Assembly: GCA_963580285.1 (NCBI GenBank)
Contig: OY757024.1
Span: forward strand, 121,954,045-122,018,044
Direction of reading: 5' to 3'
Length of the DNA: 64,000 bases
DNA from: Lucinisca nassula
Lineage: Eukaryota; Mollusca; Bivalvia; Lucinida; Lucinidae
Shown here piece after piece: positions 44,720 to 56,236 of this stretch. A model generated the notes under the pieces. That model saw only the letters and a program-made list of their open reading frames with translations. It was not told the origin of the DNA and ran no database searches. Each line of letters begins with the position of its first letter. Positions within the stretch are counted from its first letter, which is position 1. The translations under genes were made by a program, and so were the position numbers.

Positions 44720-44765
44720 GGGTCACTGATGAGGCTTTATTAGCCGAAACTACGTAGTGTGACCC
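44720..44765 (+). ncRNA. Hammerhead ribozyme, unit 5, cleavage base changed
   Basis: Perfect stem I and palindromic stem III, but the base 5' of the cleavage site is G (44759). G at position 17 is not tolerated in hammerheads, so this copy is probably inactive. Confidence 0.75.
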
Positions 44766-45039
44766 ATCTTCTTTCTTATGAATGTTTTCATTGCTCTTAA
44801 AGGAACTCATTTTTGATTTTTATTGGGATTATGTTACCTCCCCCCTCCCAGGGGTGCTAATGGTCCATATCAAATTAACTAGTGCGTATTTATAGCTCTT
44901 TAACAAGAATAGATACTGGCAGAAGATTTTAGCTAGTTTTTACCCTTAAAATGCCTAGAAAAATATCTAGCAAAAATTTGGTCTGATTATGACGTCTGTT
45001 GCATAATCCTGCAAACATTTCAAACATATTTTTCCATAC

Positions 45040-45135
45040 AGGCAAATAGTGTGGACCCTAGAGGAGCAGTCTGTTCTGGGTTCACACTGTTTGCAGAACC
45101 TAATCAGACTGCTCCTAGAGAAGCAGTCTGATCTG
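45040..45135. repeat. Imperfect hairpin, MITE-like
   Basis: 'ggagcagtctgttctgggtt' pairs imperfectly with 'aacctaatcagactgctcc' around a ~14-nt loop, and further copies of 'gcagtctg' follow. Similar to short inverted elements near 2.2 kb. Confidence 0.5.
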
Positions 45136-45185
45136 GGCTCACACTTCAAAAATGGCTTTAAACGTAACCAGCCGACAACAGAGAA

Positions 45186-45470
45186 GATGTATGTTTGAAT
45201 TGAGATTTAATGTTCCCACCAAGACTTTTTAGGTCATTTTGGAGTCGGTTTTTCCTATTTTGAGTGACATTTACCCGAAGTTGAGATGAAATGACATATC
45301 AAGCCCTGCCAACCAATGACACCAATATAATTTATATGCACGAACGTGTAGCTATTTGCCTTGGAAGAACGGTTTACCATTACACACGTGCGGTCTCGGT
45401 CATCTCAGCATGGAAGCATCATGCAGCCCAATCTATTTCTCCAAGCCCCGATGGACGGGACCAAGACTTT
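45186..45470 (-). mobile_element. SINE-S copy d, diverged
   Basis: Contains 'gagatttaatgttccc' (3' end), 'gagatgaaatgacatatcaagccctg', 'gtttaccat' and 'gcatggaagcatcatgcagccca' in SINE-S order. Confidence 0.72.
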
Positions 45471-45563
45471 TGAGATTAGCATCTTAAATGTTAAAACATG
45501 TTGGATATGATCATGCACAAAAACAATGATTCAGATTTTAAGTGATTTGCATTGCTAGATTAA

Positions 45564-45768
45564 CCCTTATCTTGCTGTTCGCGACAACCCCTATCTATGC
45601 AAACAGTGTAGATCCAGATCAGATGGCTTCCGAAGAAGCCATCTGATCAGGATCTACAATGTTTGGCATTCAGTTTATGAATTTGTAGCAATAAATTACA
45701 TCAAGTAATTTGATTGGTTGATAGACAGAAATGGGTGTGGCTTAAATGAATATTCAGCAAGATAAGGG
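45564..45768. repeat. piggyBac-like MITE with internal hairpin
   Basis: 205 bp. TIR CCCTTATCTTGCTG (45564-45577; inverted 45755-45768) between TTAA copies (45560-45563, 45769-45772). TTAA duplication with a CCC-starting TIR is the piggyBac pattern. Inside, 45600-45630 and 45635-45665 form a 31-bp hairpin with two mismatches and a CGAA loop. Confidence 0.87.
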
Positions 45769-45772
45769 TTAA

Positions 45773-46322
45773 AATATACTTGGCAAACAATTTATTGATG
45801 ATTAAGTTTGATTCCATTTGTCTTTGAACAATTATTCACACATTTTAAATGATAAATTGGCTAAAAGTCCCATGCAGTATACGCATGGGGTGTCATTTAG
45901 ATAATATTGTTTGTTTCCATGTTAAACGACCAGGTCATTATAATTATTAATGTCATAAAAGTCCTGTTCAGACACATATGATTGGCATTAAATCTCTATC
46001 CTGTTAATTAGTGGTGAAAAATTCTATTTCAAATTAAAGGGGAAACAGCTTTATTTTAAGAAAATACATCCTTGGTCTACATTGTTGCTGGTGTCCCATG
46101 TTTGAGGCAATAGAATTATAAAGCCTAACAAGTCTTACATTATCTCAACTGACATTATCTCAAATGGAAGAAGAATTAATGGAAATAACTGCACGTATTT
46201 CAATATCCCTGCTGATAGTGTTTTCATCAGCATTTGCGTAGGCATTAGCGGCAACGTCCGCATTCAGGTTTAGATTTTCAAGGTTATTTACTTCTTGTCA
46301 TACGTACATAAAAAACATGTCA
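45773..46322. other. No gene recognised
   Basis: AT-rich, no features seen. Confidence 0.4.
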
Positions 46323-46326
46323 TTAA

Positions 46327-46972
46327 CCCTTTCCCACTCAGATATGTGTTTTTACGTGTCTGCACCCCCCCCCCATTTTAAGCCCCAGAAACACCTAAAA
46401 TCTGCATTTCCTATCCCTGGATAGTTATGTTTGCTTTAAGATTTGTTGGCCTAAAAGGTGGCCTGTTTTTTCCGCGCGCTTCCCCACTAAAATATTCTTG
46501 GGGGGGGGGGGGGATTGAAGGGGGTGGGGGAGCAACGCCCCCCCCCCCCCCACCTCACATCCCGAAAACTTTAGGGTGTATGGCCAAACCGGCCGCTAAA
46601 ATTTATATCTGAGGGTGTCTGGGGTCAAAAATGTCTCCAAACTGATGCTGATAAAACGGGCTGCAAACAGTGAAAATGGCCAGTGCCAAACCCCTTAATT
46701 GTTGCCTTGACAGCTGTGTGAAGATTGAGATTTGGTAAAAAATTCATGTAAAATCCCACTTTTTGCCAAATTTGAGATGCCCCCTCATTACCATGACAAC
46801 AATGATCAAGTCATGAAAGGTTGCATTTCAAAGGCTACTGCATACTGAACATTCATACCGAGTTTGGTGTACAACAGACCATCAATTATGAAACAATGGC
46901 TAGTTGAAGTTGCTGTCAGGCGCAACACTTGGAAAATCAGCGAAATTCGCAAAATCTCTGAGTGGTAAAGGG
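46327..46972. repeat. piggyBac-like non-autonomous element
   Basis: 646 bp. TIR CCCTTTCCCACTCAGA (46327-46342) and its inverse at 46957-46972 with one mismatch, between TTAA at 46323-46326 and 46973-46976. G and C tracts at 46500-46550. No transposase. It ends exactly where R1-derived sequence begins. Confidence 0.83.
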
Positions 46973-46976
46973 TTAA

Positions 46977-48330
46977 ATATTGAGTCAGTCTTTGAAAGAT
47001 CAGGGAAAAATCTGTTTTTTTTTTTGTCTATAAAAATTTGAATGAAGTTTTAAATAAATTGAAAGCTAGACGTTTTCGTGCTTTTAGTCTGTCTACTTAT
47101 GATTACTACACTTCTTCATAATCTAATAAAAGAATAAAAGAAAACCTATTATAATGATTAAATTGAATGAAAATGTCATAGAGAAGATTCCCCATATCTT
47201 GAATGTAATGTAAGAATGTTTTCATTTCTGAAAAGCATAAAAATACACATTCGGCTCATGTCGGAAAGTGTATGAAGCTCTCACCTTTCTAATTGATAAT
47301 ATTTATATTACATTTGGTACTAAGTTATTTAGACAAATTGTGTTTATTCTGATGGTTACGAATTGCGCACACCTTCTGGCTGATTTGTTCTTGTTTTGTT
47401 ATATAAAAAACTTCATAATGTTTTGTTATATAAGAGACTTCCGCGGTTGACTTCTGTCGCGGTTTATTTTTGTTATGGTTTGTCTTTGGGTGTTTTAGTC
47501 GCTTATATTATTTTATTTTGGAAAGCCTTTTGGCCATTTTGTAGGAAAGTAACTGTACTTTTGGTTTTCCGCTATTGATGTTTCCATTAGGGTCTGTTGT
47601 TTCATGTTTGTGTTTCTTTCCCTTTGATGTCTCTGAAGGGAGCTGTGGGTTAATTGTAACGATTCCTGATCATTGCCTCCACTTCTACTTTTCACGGTGT
47701 CCATTTCCGTTGAAAACCCCAATCTGAAATCATTGAAGCTTTTAGCTCAACTTCGCAATATTAAAAAGATTTAATAAATAATGAAAATTACCTACTTAGA
47801 TGGTCTGGTCAGTCAAATTTACCTTCCAGAACTTTAGTCAAATAAAGCAAATTCCCCTGATACCAAAGCTCTATTTGTGGATTTACACCAATTTATGAAA
47901 AAGGCGATTATTTTGATTATGAGACTGTAATGTTCCTTCCTTTGATGGTAATGTTCCTCATGTGGCGTCCTACGGTGTATATATTTCGATATTATTTCGA
48001 TTTGCCAGAGTGTCTAGTTATGTAACTGATCTCACCAGTAGTTATAAATTGTTAACTGCTAAACTTCTTAATCAGGGTTAAATGTCATTCTGAGACTAGT
48101 GAACAAACGCATTTCTTTCTACTTTAAAAATACGAACTTATTACTTCCTAAACCAAAGACGTCTTTTCGTCACCATAAACTAGGTATTCAATTATTTCAT
48201 AAGAAGTTTGTTTTGGCTCGGGCAGAAAAGGCCGCTTTCAATGTGATCGTTGTTTGACGGCTCCACTATGTTAACACTCTTCAGCAAGGACTTGGTGGTA
48301 TTAAGGCCTTTGGCTGTAGAGAGGGCTTTA
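46977..48330 (+). mobile_element. R1 family, rearranged copy F
   Basis: Segments of R1 occur out of order: RT middle (46985-47450; FWSIKN-like to TNCAHLLADLFLFCY with substitutions), then 3' UTR (47453-47697), then RT C-terminal part (47700-48080, many stops), then an N-terminal part (48100-48330; 'FRHHKLGIQLFHKKF', 'VLARAEKAAFN'). This suggests tandem copies with deletions. A SINE at 48334 interrupts it. Confidence 0.65.
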
Positions 48331-48333
48331 GTT

Positions 48334-48627
48334 TTTGTTTGTTTGATTTGAGGTTTAACGTCCCCGTCAACACAGTAAAGGTCATTTTGAGACGTTGCTT
48401 CCAATTGTGTGGGACTTTTACCCGACATTGAGATGAAATGACATCTCAAGCCCTGTCGCCCAATGAAACCAATAGGTTTTATTAGCATGGACGGTCCGCC
48501 TCGCACCGCGGTTACTGGACAGGCTTAGATCCTCTAAGCGGTTTACCAGTAATAGTGTGCGGGCCGGATTCATCTCTGCGTGGAAGCATCATGCAGCCCA
48601 TATATTTCTTCAAGCCCCTATGGGCGG
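48334..48627 (-). mobile_element. SINE-S copy e, 11-bp target duplication
   Basis: Flanked by GGGCTTTAGTT at 48323-48333 and 48628-48638. Near full length: 'gtttaacgtccccgtcaacac' to 'cccctatgggcggg'. It splits R1 coding sequence. Confidence 0.85.
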
Positions 48628-48638
48628 GGGCTTTAGTT

Positions 48639-50260
48639 GATGACCACATTTTTCAACCAGCCACCAAGTTTGCTGTGTGTTTTACAGATGGCTAAGACAA
48701 GCTTCCTACGTTTTTTTTTATCGGTTGCCTAAACGTCGTAGGTGGGGGGGGGGCCTTGCAGAGAACGGTTTACTAATGTTTTACTGTCTATGGACAAACA
48801 TATGTTTTAATTATTGCGAGAAAAGTCTTTGAAAAATCAGGGAGAAATCTGTTTTGGTCTATAAAAATTCTAACGAAGTTATAAATAAACTGAAATCCAG
48901 ACGTTAACATGCTTCATGCCTGTCTGCTTGTGTTTTTTTTTTTTGTCCTTTGCGCTGTGCGTCCTCACGGTCTTATTAAAAAAACTTAATGATTTGTTTG
49001 GATGGACGTTTCGTTGGGAAGACTCTCTCTGTCTTGCGTGTAATGTAAGAAATGCTTTTTTCACTTCTGAAGAGCATAAAAATATATTTTATGTTCATGT
49101 CAGAAAGTGTGTGAAGCTCTCACCTTTCTACTTGACAGTAATTACATAAGATTTGGTACTAAGTTATTTAGACATGTTGTGGGTGTCCGATGGATACAAA
49201 TTGCGCACCCCTTGTGGCTGATATGTTCTTGTTTTGTTATGAAAGAGACCTCATGATGTCCCTTTCCATTGGAAACCAATCTGAAATTATTGAAGTCTTA
49301 AGCTCGACTTCTAGATATTGGGATGATTTATTAAATAATTACAATACCTATCTCGATGGTTTAATCAGTCAGATGTACCCCAGAATTTCAGTTAAATAAA
49401 GCAAATTCTTCCAATATCGAGGCCCCGTTTTTTATTTACATCTGTCTATTGTGGATTGGTTGGTTCTTGCAAAATTTATGATAAAGGCGGTGGTTTTGAT
49501 TTTGAGAGTGTAAACTTTCCTTTCTTGGATGGTGATGTTCCTCGTGCGGCATCCTATGATGTTTATATTTCGCAATTAATTCGATTTGTTAGAGTGTCTA
49601 GTCATGTAACTGACTTCAACACTCGTAATAAATTGTTAACTGCTAAACTTCTTAATCAGGGTTATCGGTATAATAAACTACGCAAAGCCTATTCAGAATT
49701 GTATAAGAGAGTATCTAATTTTATGTAATGTTGGTTTGTGCCTGATGCCCCTTCTTTGGTCGGGCCCATCGGATTCGAACTGTTGGTCTCCAGCATTTCG
49801 GTAGTTTCTTGCTGTCAAGTCCTCATCGATCGTTGTTTCATCTCTGTGGCTGTTTGACGTTTGTGTTCGCGGGGATGTTGCGCTGGTGGGTTAGAAGGCC
49901 TTCCTGCGGACTGAATAAATTGGTTGTCTAAATTGCGACGGAAGTAAGGGCGAGGATTGTGGCCACGTAAAATCGATTTAAGCCCAAACCCCACTCCAGT
50001 GAAATCCTTTCACTAACCGTCCCAAGGCGGTTCTTCTGTCGCGGTTTATTTTTGTTATTTTTTGTCCTTGTGTGTATCACTTATATTATTTTGTTTCGGA
50101 TGGCCGATTTGCCATTTCTGGGAAAGTAACTGCCCTTTTGGCTTTCTGCTATTGATGTTTCCATTAGGGTCTAGTTGTTTCATGTTTGTGTTTCTTTACC
50201 TTTGATGTCTCTGATGGGAGCTGTATCGATTCCTGATAATTGCCTTCGCTTCTATTTTGT
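48639..50260 (+). mobile_element. R1 family, copy G
   Basis: Continues the N-terminal R1 part after the SINE (LVDDHIFQPATKFAVCF), then RT middle (48860-49190), RT C-terminal part (49190-49728) and 3' UTR (49730-50260). Several frame breaks. It gives the most complete view of R1 in the window. Confidence 0.72.
49190..49728 (+). pseudogene. R1 PLE-like RT, motifs B and C
   Basis: MDTNCAPLVADMFLFCYERD (motif B-like; a usual form would be GTNCAPLVADLF) is followed by STSRYWDDLLN (motif C; W for L), then after a frame break KIYDKGGGFDFESVNF and TDFNTRNKLLTAKL. It ends early at 49728 relative to copy A. Confidence 0.7.
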
Positions 50261-50261
50261 C

Positions 50262-50760
50262 AGTATCATAAACTACGTAAAACCTTATTTAAGTTTTAAA
50301 GATGTCATTCTGATTAGTTTCAAAATATTATGTGGGAATTAAGTTTCTTCTGCAACAAGGCCTATCGGAACCGATTGTTATAAGAAAGACTGCATGCATG
50401 GATCCCGGGCTTCTCCAGACTTTCGGATGAGTCTTTAAACCGAGGTCCCGTCTCCGTATGACCTTAGCTGTTGGTGGGGCGTAAAACTAAAAACTCACTC
50501 ACTCGCATGCATGGTAGTTTACCCAGTTACAGTTGATAACTCTGCTTCCCTCTTTAATTGCAGGCCGTGGTGCCGGCCCTCAGATTCTATGACGGTTCCA
50601 GCGCAAAGGCTTACTTAACTTTTAGGTAATGTCGGTTAAATCCTGATGCTCTGTCTTTAGTCGGGCCCACCGTAGTTTAACGGTTGGTTTTCTCTCGCTC
50701 CAGCATTTCAGTTATTTTATGCTGCCGAGTCCTCGCCGTTTTGCCTTAAACATATTTTAT
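50262..50760 (+). mobile_element. R1 fragment with a truncated SINE inside
   Basis: Degenerate R1 RT end and 3' UTR ('ctgcaacaaggcctatcgg', 'cagattctatgacggttcc'). 50402-50504 is a 103-bp SINE 3' end (GGGGCGTAAAACTAAAAACTC, then ACTC repeats) flanked by GCATGCATGG (50392-50401, 50505-50514). Confidence 0.7.
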
Positions 50761-50869
50761 TGCAAAAAGGGATCGGACACAATTTATGACAACATTCGCT
50801 GTTTTTCATCTCTGTAATTGTTAATCTAGAATCATTAATCCATAGACAAAATGGCAAATATCAATGTTC

Positions 50870-51126
50870 AGATTAACAGACATGGACTCCAGAAGAGTGG
50901 AAACATACTGGTTGCCATAACAAACAAAGTTTTTGTTCATTTCCGGTTATAAGCTTATGTCATCATTCGCCCACCAGAGGCATGTGACAGTTGAGAAATA
51001 AGTGAGAGTAGACTGCAAGTTGAAGAGATATAACTGATCAAATGTGCTGACGGACGGACGGAGGACCGACGATGGATCGGCTACTATACTATAGGCCCTG
51101 GAGCCTTCAACCAAGCTGAGCTAAAA
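50870..51126 (-). repeat. 5' end of a TTTTAGCTCACC-type element
   Basis: Minus strand begins 'gttttagctcagcttggttg', then CGTCGGTCCTCCGTCCGTC-like triplets and 'tgcctctggtgggc', matching the start of E1 at 31.1 kb. Confidence 0.6.
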
Positions 51127-51459
51127 CAATAAGACGTGTTTAAAAAAAAAAAGAACATGTCCCCGGCCAAGGTCATTTTTTTCTTCAAAGTAGGTTAAGG
51201 GCAAGGTCACATTTAAAAAAAAAATGAATGAACGGGAAACACTTGTGACAAGGAACCAACATGCCAAATATGAAGGATCTATCTACAGCGGTTCAAAAGT
51301 TAAGACAACTGTTAAAGTTGTCCCAAGCCAACCAGCAGGCAACACAATACATGTGTGGCTCTGCTATTGCTACCGGGGACATAGAGAACAACAACCTTAA
51401 CGAAAACATCACATATATATTGAGAATTTTACTAACAAAAACCTTGTTTTCTTATTTTC

Positions 51460-51620
51460 TGATAAAATCATCCTGATTTTTTTTTTTCATATTTCTGCTA
51501 AGAACAAAGATTGCGGGTACTCGTTTAATCCTCCCCGGCGTGGCGGCTCTTACAAGTACCCACAAGCAATGTTTTTAAACAGAAATAAGAAAAAAAAAAG
51601 TTTACTCCTGTAAACACCCT
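51460..51620. repeat. Palindromic MITE core copy
   Basis: 'tttctgctaagaacaaagattgcgggtactcg', a centre near 51540, and 'cgggtac/gtaccc' arms ending 'aaacagaaataag'. Confidence 0.6.
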
Positions 51621-51639
51621 GCCCATCATCATAGTGTAG

Positions 51640-51770
51640 ATTACATTTTCTTGTCCTTTGGGATCATTTGTGATCATTGATTCCATTGTGGAGATTAGAA
51701 AATATTTGAGGGTCACTGAAGAATCCTAATGAGCCGAAACTAGCTAATCTGGCCCAGAAAAAAATGACCA
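51640..51770 (+). mobile_element. Retrozyme-like relic
   Basis: 'tagattacattttcttgtcctttgggatcat' and 'gattccattgtgga' match the sequence before the hammerhead at 22.7 kb; the hammerhead-like part follows (51710-51755). Less than half a unit. Confidence 0.65.
51710..51755 (+). ncRNA. Hammerhead-like sequence, decayed
   Basis: Stem I GGGTCA/TGGCCC, CTGAAGA (allowed CUGANGA), stem II weak (ATCCTAATGAGCC), GAA, stem III ACTAG/CTAAT with a mismatch, C before the cleavage site. Confidence 0.5.
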
Positions 51771-52866
51771 GAAAAATTATCACTACCTAGTATTCTTCTG
51801 AATTTATAAACTGAATCTCCATAAAACTCAGATTCCGACAGTCCCTGTTGCAGAAGTGTCTTCAAAGAAACGCCATATTTAGAAATAATGACGTAATGTC
51901 GACTATACAATTTTTCGTAGTTTATGATACCAATAGCCTTATTTTAGAAGTTTAGCTGTTAATCGACGGTTTCTTTCTAGTTATTTTAACCATGGTCGAC
52001 TAAATCCATGTAACTGTGTTAAATAACTAAACAAGTCAAAATTAATGAAATATACGGTTGCTGCCCTTTGCTACACGTGCGTTGTGTCGATGTGAATAAT
52101 TAATGCAAATTTCATTTGAATATCTTGCATGGTTTAAAACCTATAGCCAATTTAATAAAAGTTTATAAGTCAATAAAGGGTCATAAGTCAAATTGTATTA
52201 TGAAGTCCTCATAAGTCAAATTGTATTATGAAGTAGAGTTCTTGCCTTTAGCTACACACGTTTTGGACCGACCCGGCACAAACTAAGCGACCCCATATTC
52301 TATATATTCATGATCGTACCAGATCTATAGCGGATACCCGAGTCGGTACGCAAACCATTTGCGTTTGACCTTATCACATCGCAGACATTTGGCTCTATAC
52401 GTATCCCGCTTTCCCCCAAAACTCTTTTCTCCGCTAGATGTTTCGCCCCAAAAGACACTTCTTGTCATTTTGCCCTACTGGACGTGTCGCCCTATTAGAA
52501 GTTTCGCACGTTAGAAGTTTCAACCCACTCACACGAATGTAGATTAATGTATGGTAGGTCTGATAGGTAGCCTCAGCTACATGGGATAGTAGGGCGCTAC
52601 ATCTCTTCTCTGCTCCCAATCAAGTATCGGGCCTCTAAAATATGATTGGTCCGTCTTACTGCGTACATATCCGGATAGGGTGTGGAACCAGTCTACCAGA
52701 CCTACCCCACCAAACGTAATCTTTAGCGTATCCTGCAGAATCCTTACGCGGTCGACCGTACGGGAGAAACCTGTACCACTCCATCTGTCAATGGAGCACA
52801 ATATCTTGTTAAAACAATTCCTTACTAGATCGCTCAGTCGATGGTGCACCAACGCAAATATTCGCT
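51771..52866. other. No intact gene; short R1-like relic
   Basis: 51780-51960 on the minus strand resembles decayed R1 RT sequence ('gaatctccataaaactcagattccgacag', 'ctgttgcagaag'). The rest, including 52577-52852 with an open minus frame, is unassigned. Confidence 0.4.
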
Positions 52867-55800
52867 TTTTAGCTCACCAGAGCCGAAGGCTCCGGGGGAG
52901 TTTATACGATAGGCAGTTGTCCGTCGTCTGCGTCGTCTGCGTTTGCGTCTGCGTCTGCGTCTGGTGACGTCAACACTTTAAAACGACATCTCCCCTGAAG
53001 CCGCTAGGCCGATTGGGCCCAAATTTCATCTGTAGCATCCTTGGGTTGGGGATTGAAAGTTTGTGTTTTTTATGAAATTCGGCTCATTAGTTTGGTTGCT
53101 ACAGCAACTTAGAGTTTCCATAGACTTATAATGGGGAAAATTGAAAAATGGCATTTACTGCCAAGCCGCTGCAGATATTTTGACAAAACTTTCGTAGAAA
53201 TATTCCTTAGGCATTCACTATCGGCCATATGATTTTAGGCCTACTGCTCATTTGTATTGGATGCCATGGAAACAAAATTGAAAAAAAAAATTGAAAAAAA
53301 AAAAAAAAAAAAAAAAACCTTAAAAAATCATCTCCTCAGAAACCGTATGCTCTATGAGGCCGAGAATTTATGAAAATATTAACCATATTTGCCTTTACAG
53401 GTTTTGTGTTGTTGTTTTTTTTTATGAAATTCGGCTCTTTAGTTTGGTTGCTATGGCAACTTAGATTTTCCATAGACTTATAATGGGGAAAATTGAAAAA
53501 TGGCATTTGCTGCCAAGCCGCTTCAGATATTTTGACAAAACTTTCATAGAAATATTCCTTAGGCAATCTACTATCTGCCATATGATTTTAGGCCTTCTGC
53601 TCATTAGTATTGGTTGCCATGGAAACCAAATTGAAAAAAAAATAGAAAAAAAAAATATTTAAAAAATCATCTCCTCAGAAACCGTACGCTCTATGAGGCC
53701 GAGAGTTTATGAAACTATTCACCATATTTGCCTTTACAGGTTTTTTGTTTTTTTATGAAATTCGGCTCTTTAGTTTGGTTGCTATGGCAACTTAGATTTT
53801 CCATAGACTTATAATGGGGAAAATTGAAGAATGGCATTAACTACAAAGCCTTTGCAGATATTTTGACAAAACTTTCATAGAAATGTTCCTTTAGTAAACT
53901 TCTCACAGCAATATACTTTTATGTATACCTGGGGGTCCTGAATGTTGTGCCGGGGCCATTCCCCGCCCCCAGTACTTCATAAAATTCCTTATATCTCAGA
54001 AACCTTATAGATCCCCACCCCTAAACCATATATATTCTTGTTCCTTATGATAAGATGCATTAAGTGACACCAACCTGGGGATCCCCCCGGATGTGCCGGG
54101 GACATGCCCCACCCCCTCCACTTCATAAAATGCCATTTATCTCAGAAACCATTCAGATCCCCACCCGTAAAGCGTATATATTCTTGTCTCTTATGATACG
54201 ATGCACTCAGTGACACCAACCTGGGGGTCCCCCAGGATGTGCCTGGGCCATGCTCCACCCCTCCTTTTCACAACAGGCCCAATATTCCAGAAACCTAACA
54301 GATCCAAACCCCTAAATGAAATATATTTTTGTTCCTTATGATAAGTTGCATTCAGTGACACCAACCTGGGGGACACCTGGGATGTGCCGGGGACATTCCC
54401 AACCCCCTCCACTTCATAAAAGGTTGGCCCCCGCCCATAGGGGCTTGAAGAAATATATGGGCGGCATGATGCTTCCATGCAGAGCTGAATCCGGCCCGCA
54501 CACTAGTACTGGTAAACTGCTTAGAGGATCTAAGCCTGTCCAGGAACCGCGGTGCGAGGCGGACCGTCCATGCTAATAAACCCTATTGGTTTCATTGGGC
54601 GGCAGGGCTGGAGATATCATTTCATCTCAATGTCCCACAAAGTTGGAAGCAACATCCCCGAAATGACCTTTACAGTGTTGACGGGGACGTTAAACCTCAA
54701 ATCAAACAAACAAACAAAAATTCATAAAAGGCTACATATTCCAATACCTTGCAAATCCCCACCCCTAAACCATATATATTCTTGTTCCTTAAGATAAGAA
54801 GCATTAAGTGACACAAACCTGGGGGTCCCCTCAGATGTGCCGGGGACATGCCCCACCCCCTCAACTTCATAAAATGCCATTTATCTCAGAAACCATTCAG
54901 ATCTCCACCCCTAAACCATATATATTCTTGTTCCTTATGATAAGACGCACTCAGTGACACCAAGCTGAGGATGCCCCGGGATGTGCCGGGGTCATGCCCC
55001 ACCCCCTCCACTTCATAAAAGGCCAAATATTCCAGAAACCTTACCGATCCCTGCCCCTAAACCATATATATTCTTGTTCCTTGTGATAAGACACGTTCAG
55101 TGACACCAACATAGGGTTCCCCCAGGGCTCGCCCGGGCCATGCTCCATTCTTGAACTTCACAAAAGACCATATATCTGAGAAACTGTTCAGAGCCCTACC
55201 CCTAAGCCATACATATTCTTGTTCCTTATGATAAGATGCAATCAGTGACACCAGCATGCCCCCCCCCCCCCTTCATTAAAAGCCATATATCTCAGAAACC
55301 GGTCAGATCCCCACCCCTTAACCATTATATTCTTGTTCCTTATGATACGACCCCACTTCATAATAGGCCATATATCTCAGAAACTATTCAAATCCCCAAC
55401 ACATAATCACATATATTCTTGTTCATTGTTATTAGACACATTCAGTCAACCCATCTTGTGGGGTCTGCAGGGGCCATTTCTCTCCCATCCACTTCATAAA
55501 TGGGCCTCATATCTCAGAAACTGTTCAGCATTAGGTTGCAACAATCTTGGGCTTTTCAGGAATCCACCATGCCCGAATCACTCACTGCTTTAAAGGCCTT
55601 ACATCTCAGGAGCCATACATATCCCACCTCTAAACCATATATGCCTCTGTTCTTTTTTATAAGACACATTAAGTGGCACCAACCAGGGCTCCATTGGGTT
55701 CATGCCCCACCCTCTCTACTATATAAAACACCTAATATTTCAGATACAGTCCACATGAGTGCTCATTTGGGATTTGGGAGACTTTATAATTGGTAGATTA

Positions 55801-56236
55801 AAATCATAGCATGATAAAATACATGTCTGCCATTTGACAATGCCCATCTGAGTTCCGGTTTATGAAATTTGGCTCTTTGGTTTGTTTGCCATGGCAAGTT
55901 AAGAGTTTCCATTGACTTATAATGGGGAAAATTGAAAAATGACATTTATGCCTTTCAAGATATTTTGTCAAACTTACATAGAAATGTTCCTTTAATAATG
56001 TTCTTTTAGGCCTATTGGTTGCCACAGTTGGGAAATTGTTAGTTGTCATCTGTTGTCCTGCAACAACACATTCAAGCGACATCAGACCTCTGAAGCCACT
56101 AGGCTGATTGGGTCCAAATTTTATCTGTAGCATCCTTGGGCGCTGGGCTTCCATGGTTAATTAAAATACTTTGCTGCCAGTCGGTAGTGTCCCCTGAGCT
56201 CTGGTGAGCATAGTGGCCCATGGGCCTCTTGTTTTC
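52867..56236 (+). mobile_element. Satellite-filled element E2
   Basis: Starts TTTTAGCTCACCAGAGCCG with a CGTCTGCGTCTG triplet array and ends ATGGGCCTCTTGTTTT. Inside: a ~350-bp repeat ('gaaattcggctctttagtttggttgctatggcaac', three to four times, 53080-53890), then a ~145-bp satellite ('cccctaaaccatatatattcttgttcc', 53990-55470), then more of the first. No protein. SINE-S copy f lies inside. Confidence 0.75.
54424..54720 (+). mobile_element. SINE-S copy f, 11-bp target duplication
   Basis: Flanked by TTCATAAAAGG (54413-54423 and 54721-54731), inside the 145-bp satellite. Full length, ending GACGTTAAACCTCAAATCAA and CAAA repeats. Confidence 0.88.

Larger units (their letters stand above)
43158..44822 (+). 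mobile_element. Retrozyme-like tandem array, 383-bp unit, 13-bp target duplication
   Basis: Five units start at 43163, 43546, 43929, 44312 and 44694 (periods 383, 383, 383, 382); the last is cut after ~130 bp. Each has a hammerhead. TTGGGATTATGTT flanks the array at 43145-43157 and 44823-44835, so the multimer seems to have been inserted as one piece. Units 2-4 are nearly identical; units 1 and 5 share variants (stem II loop TTATT, stem III ACTACGTAGT). No protein is encoded, so transcription, circularisation and reverse transcription would rely on host and partner-element enzymes (inferred from known retrozymes). Confidence 0.9.

Noticed and set aside
52577..52852. 91-codon minus frame
   Set aside because: No recognisable domain and no supporting context.
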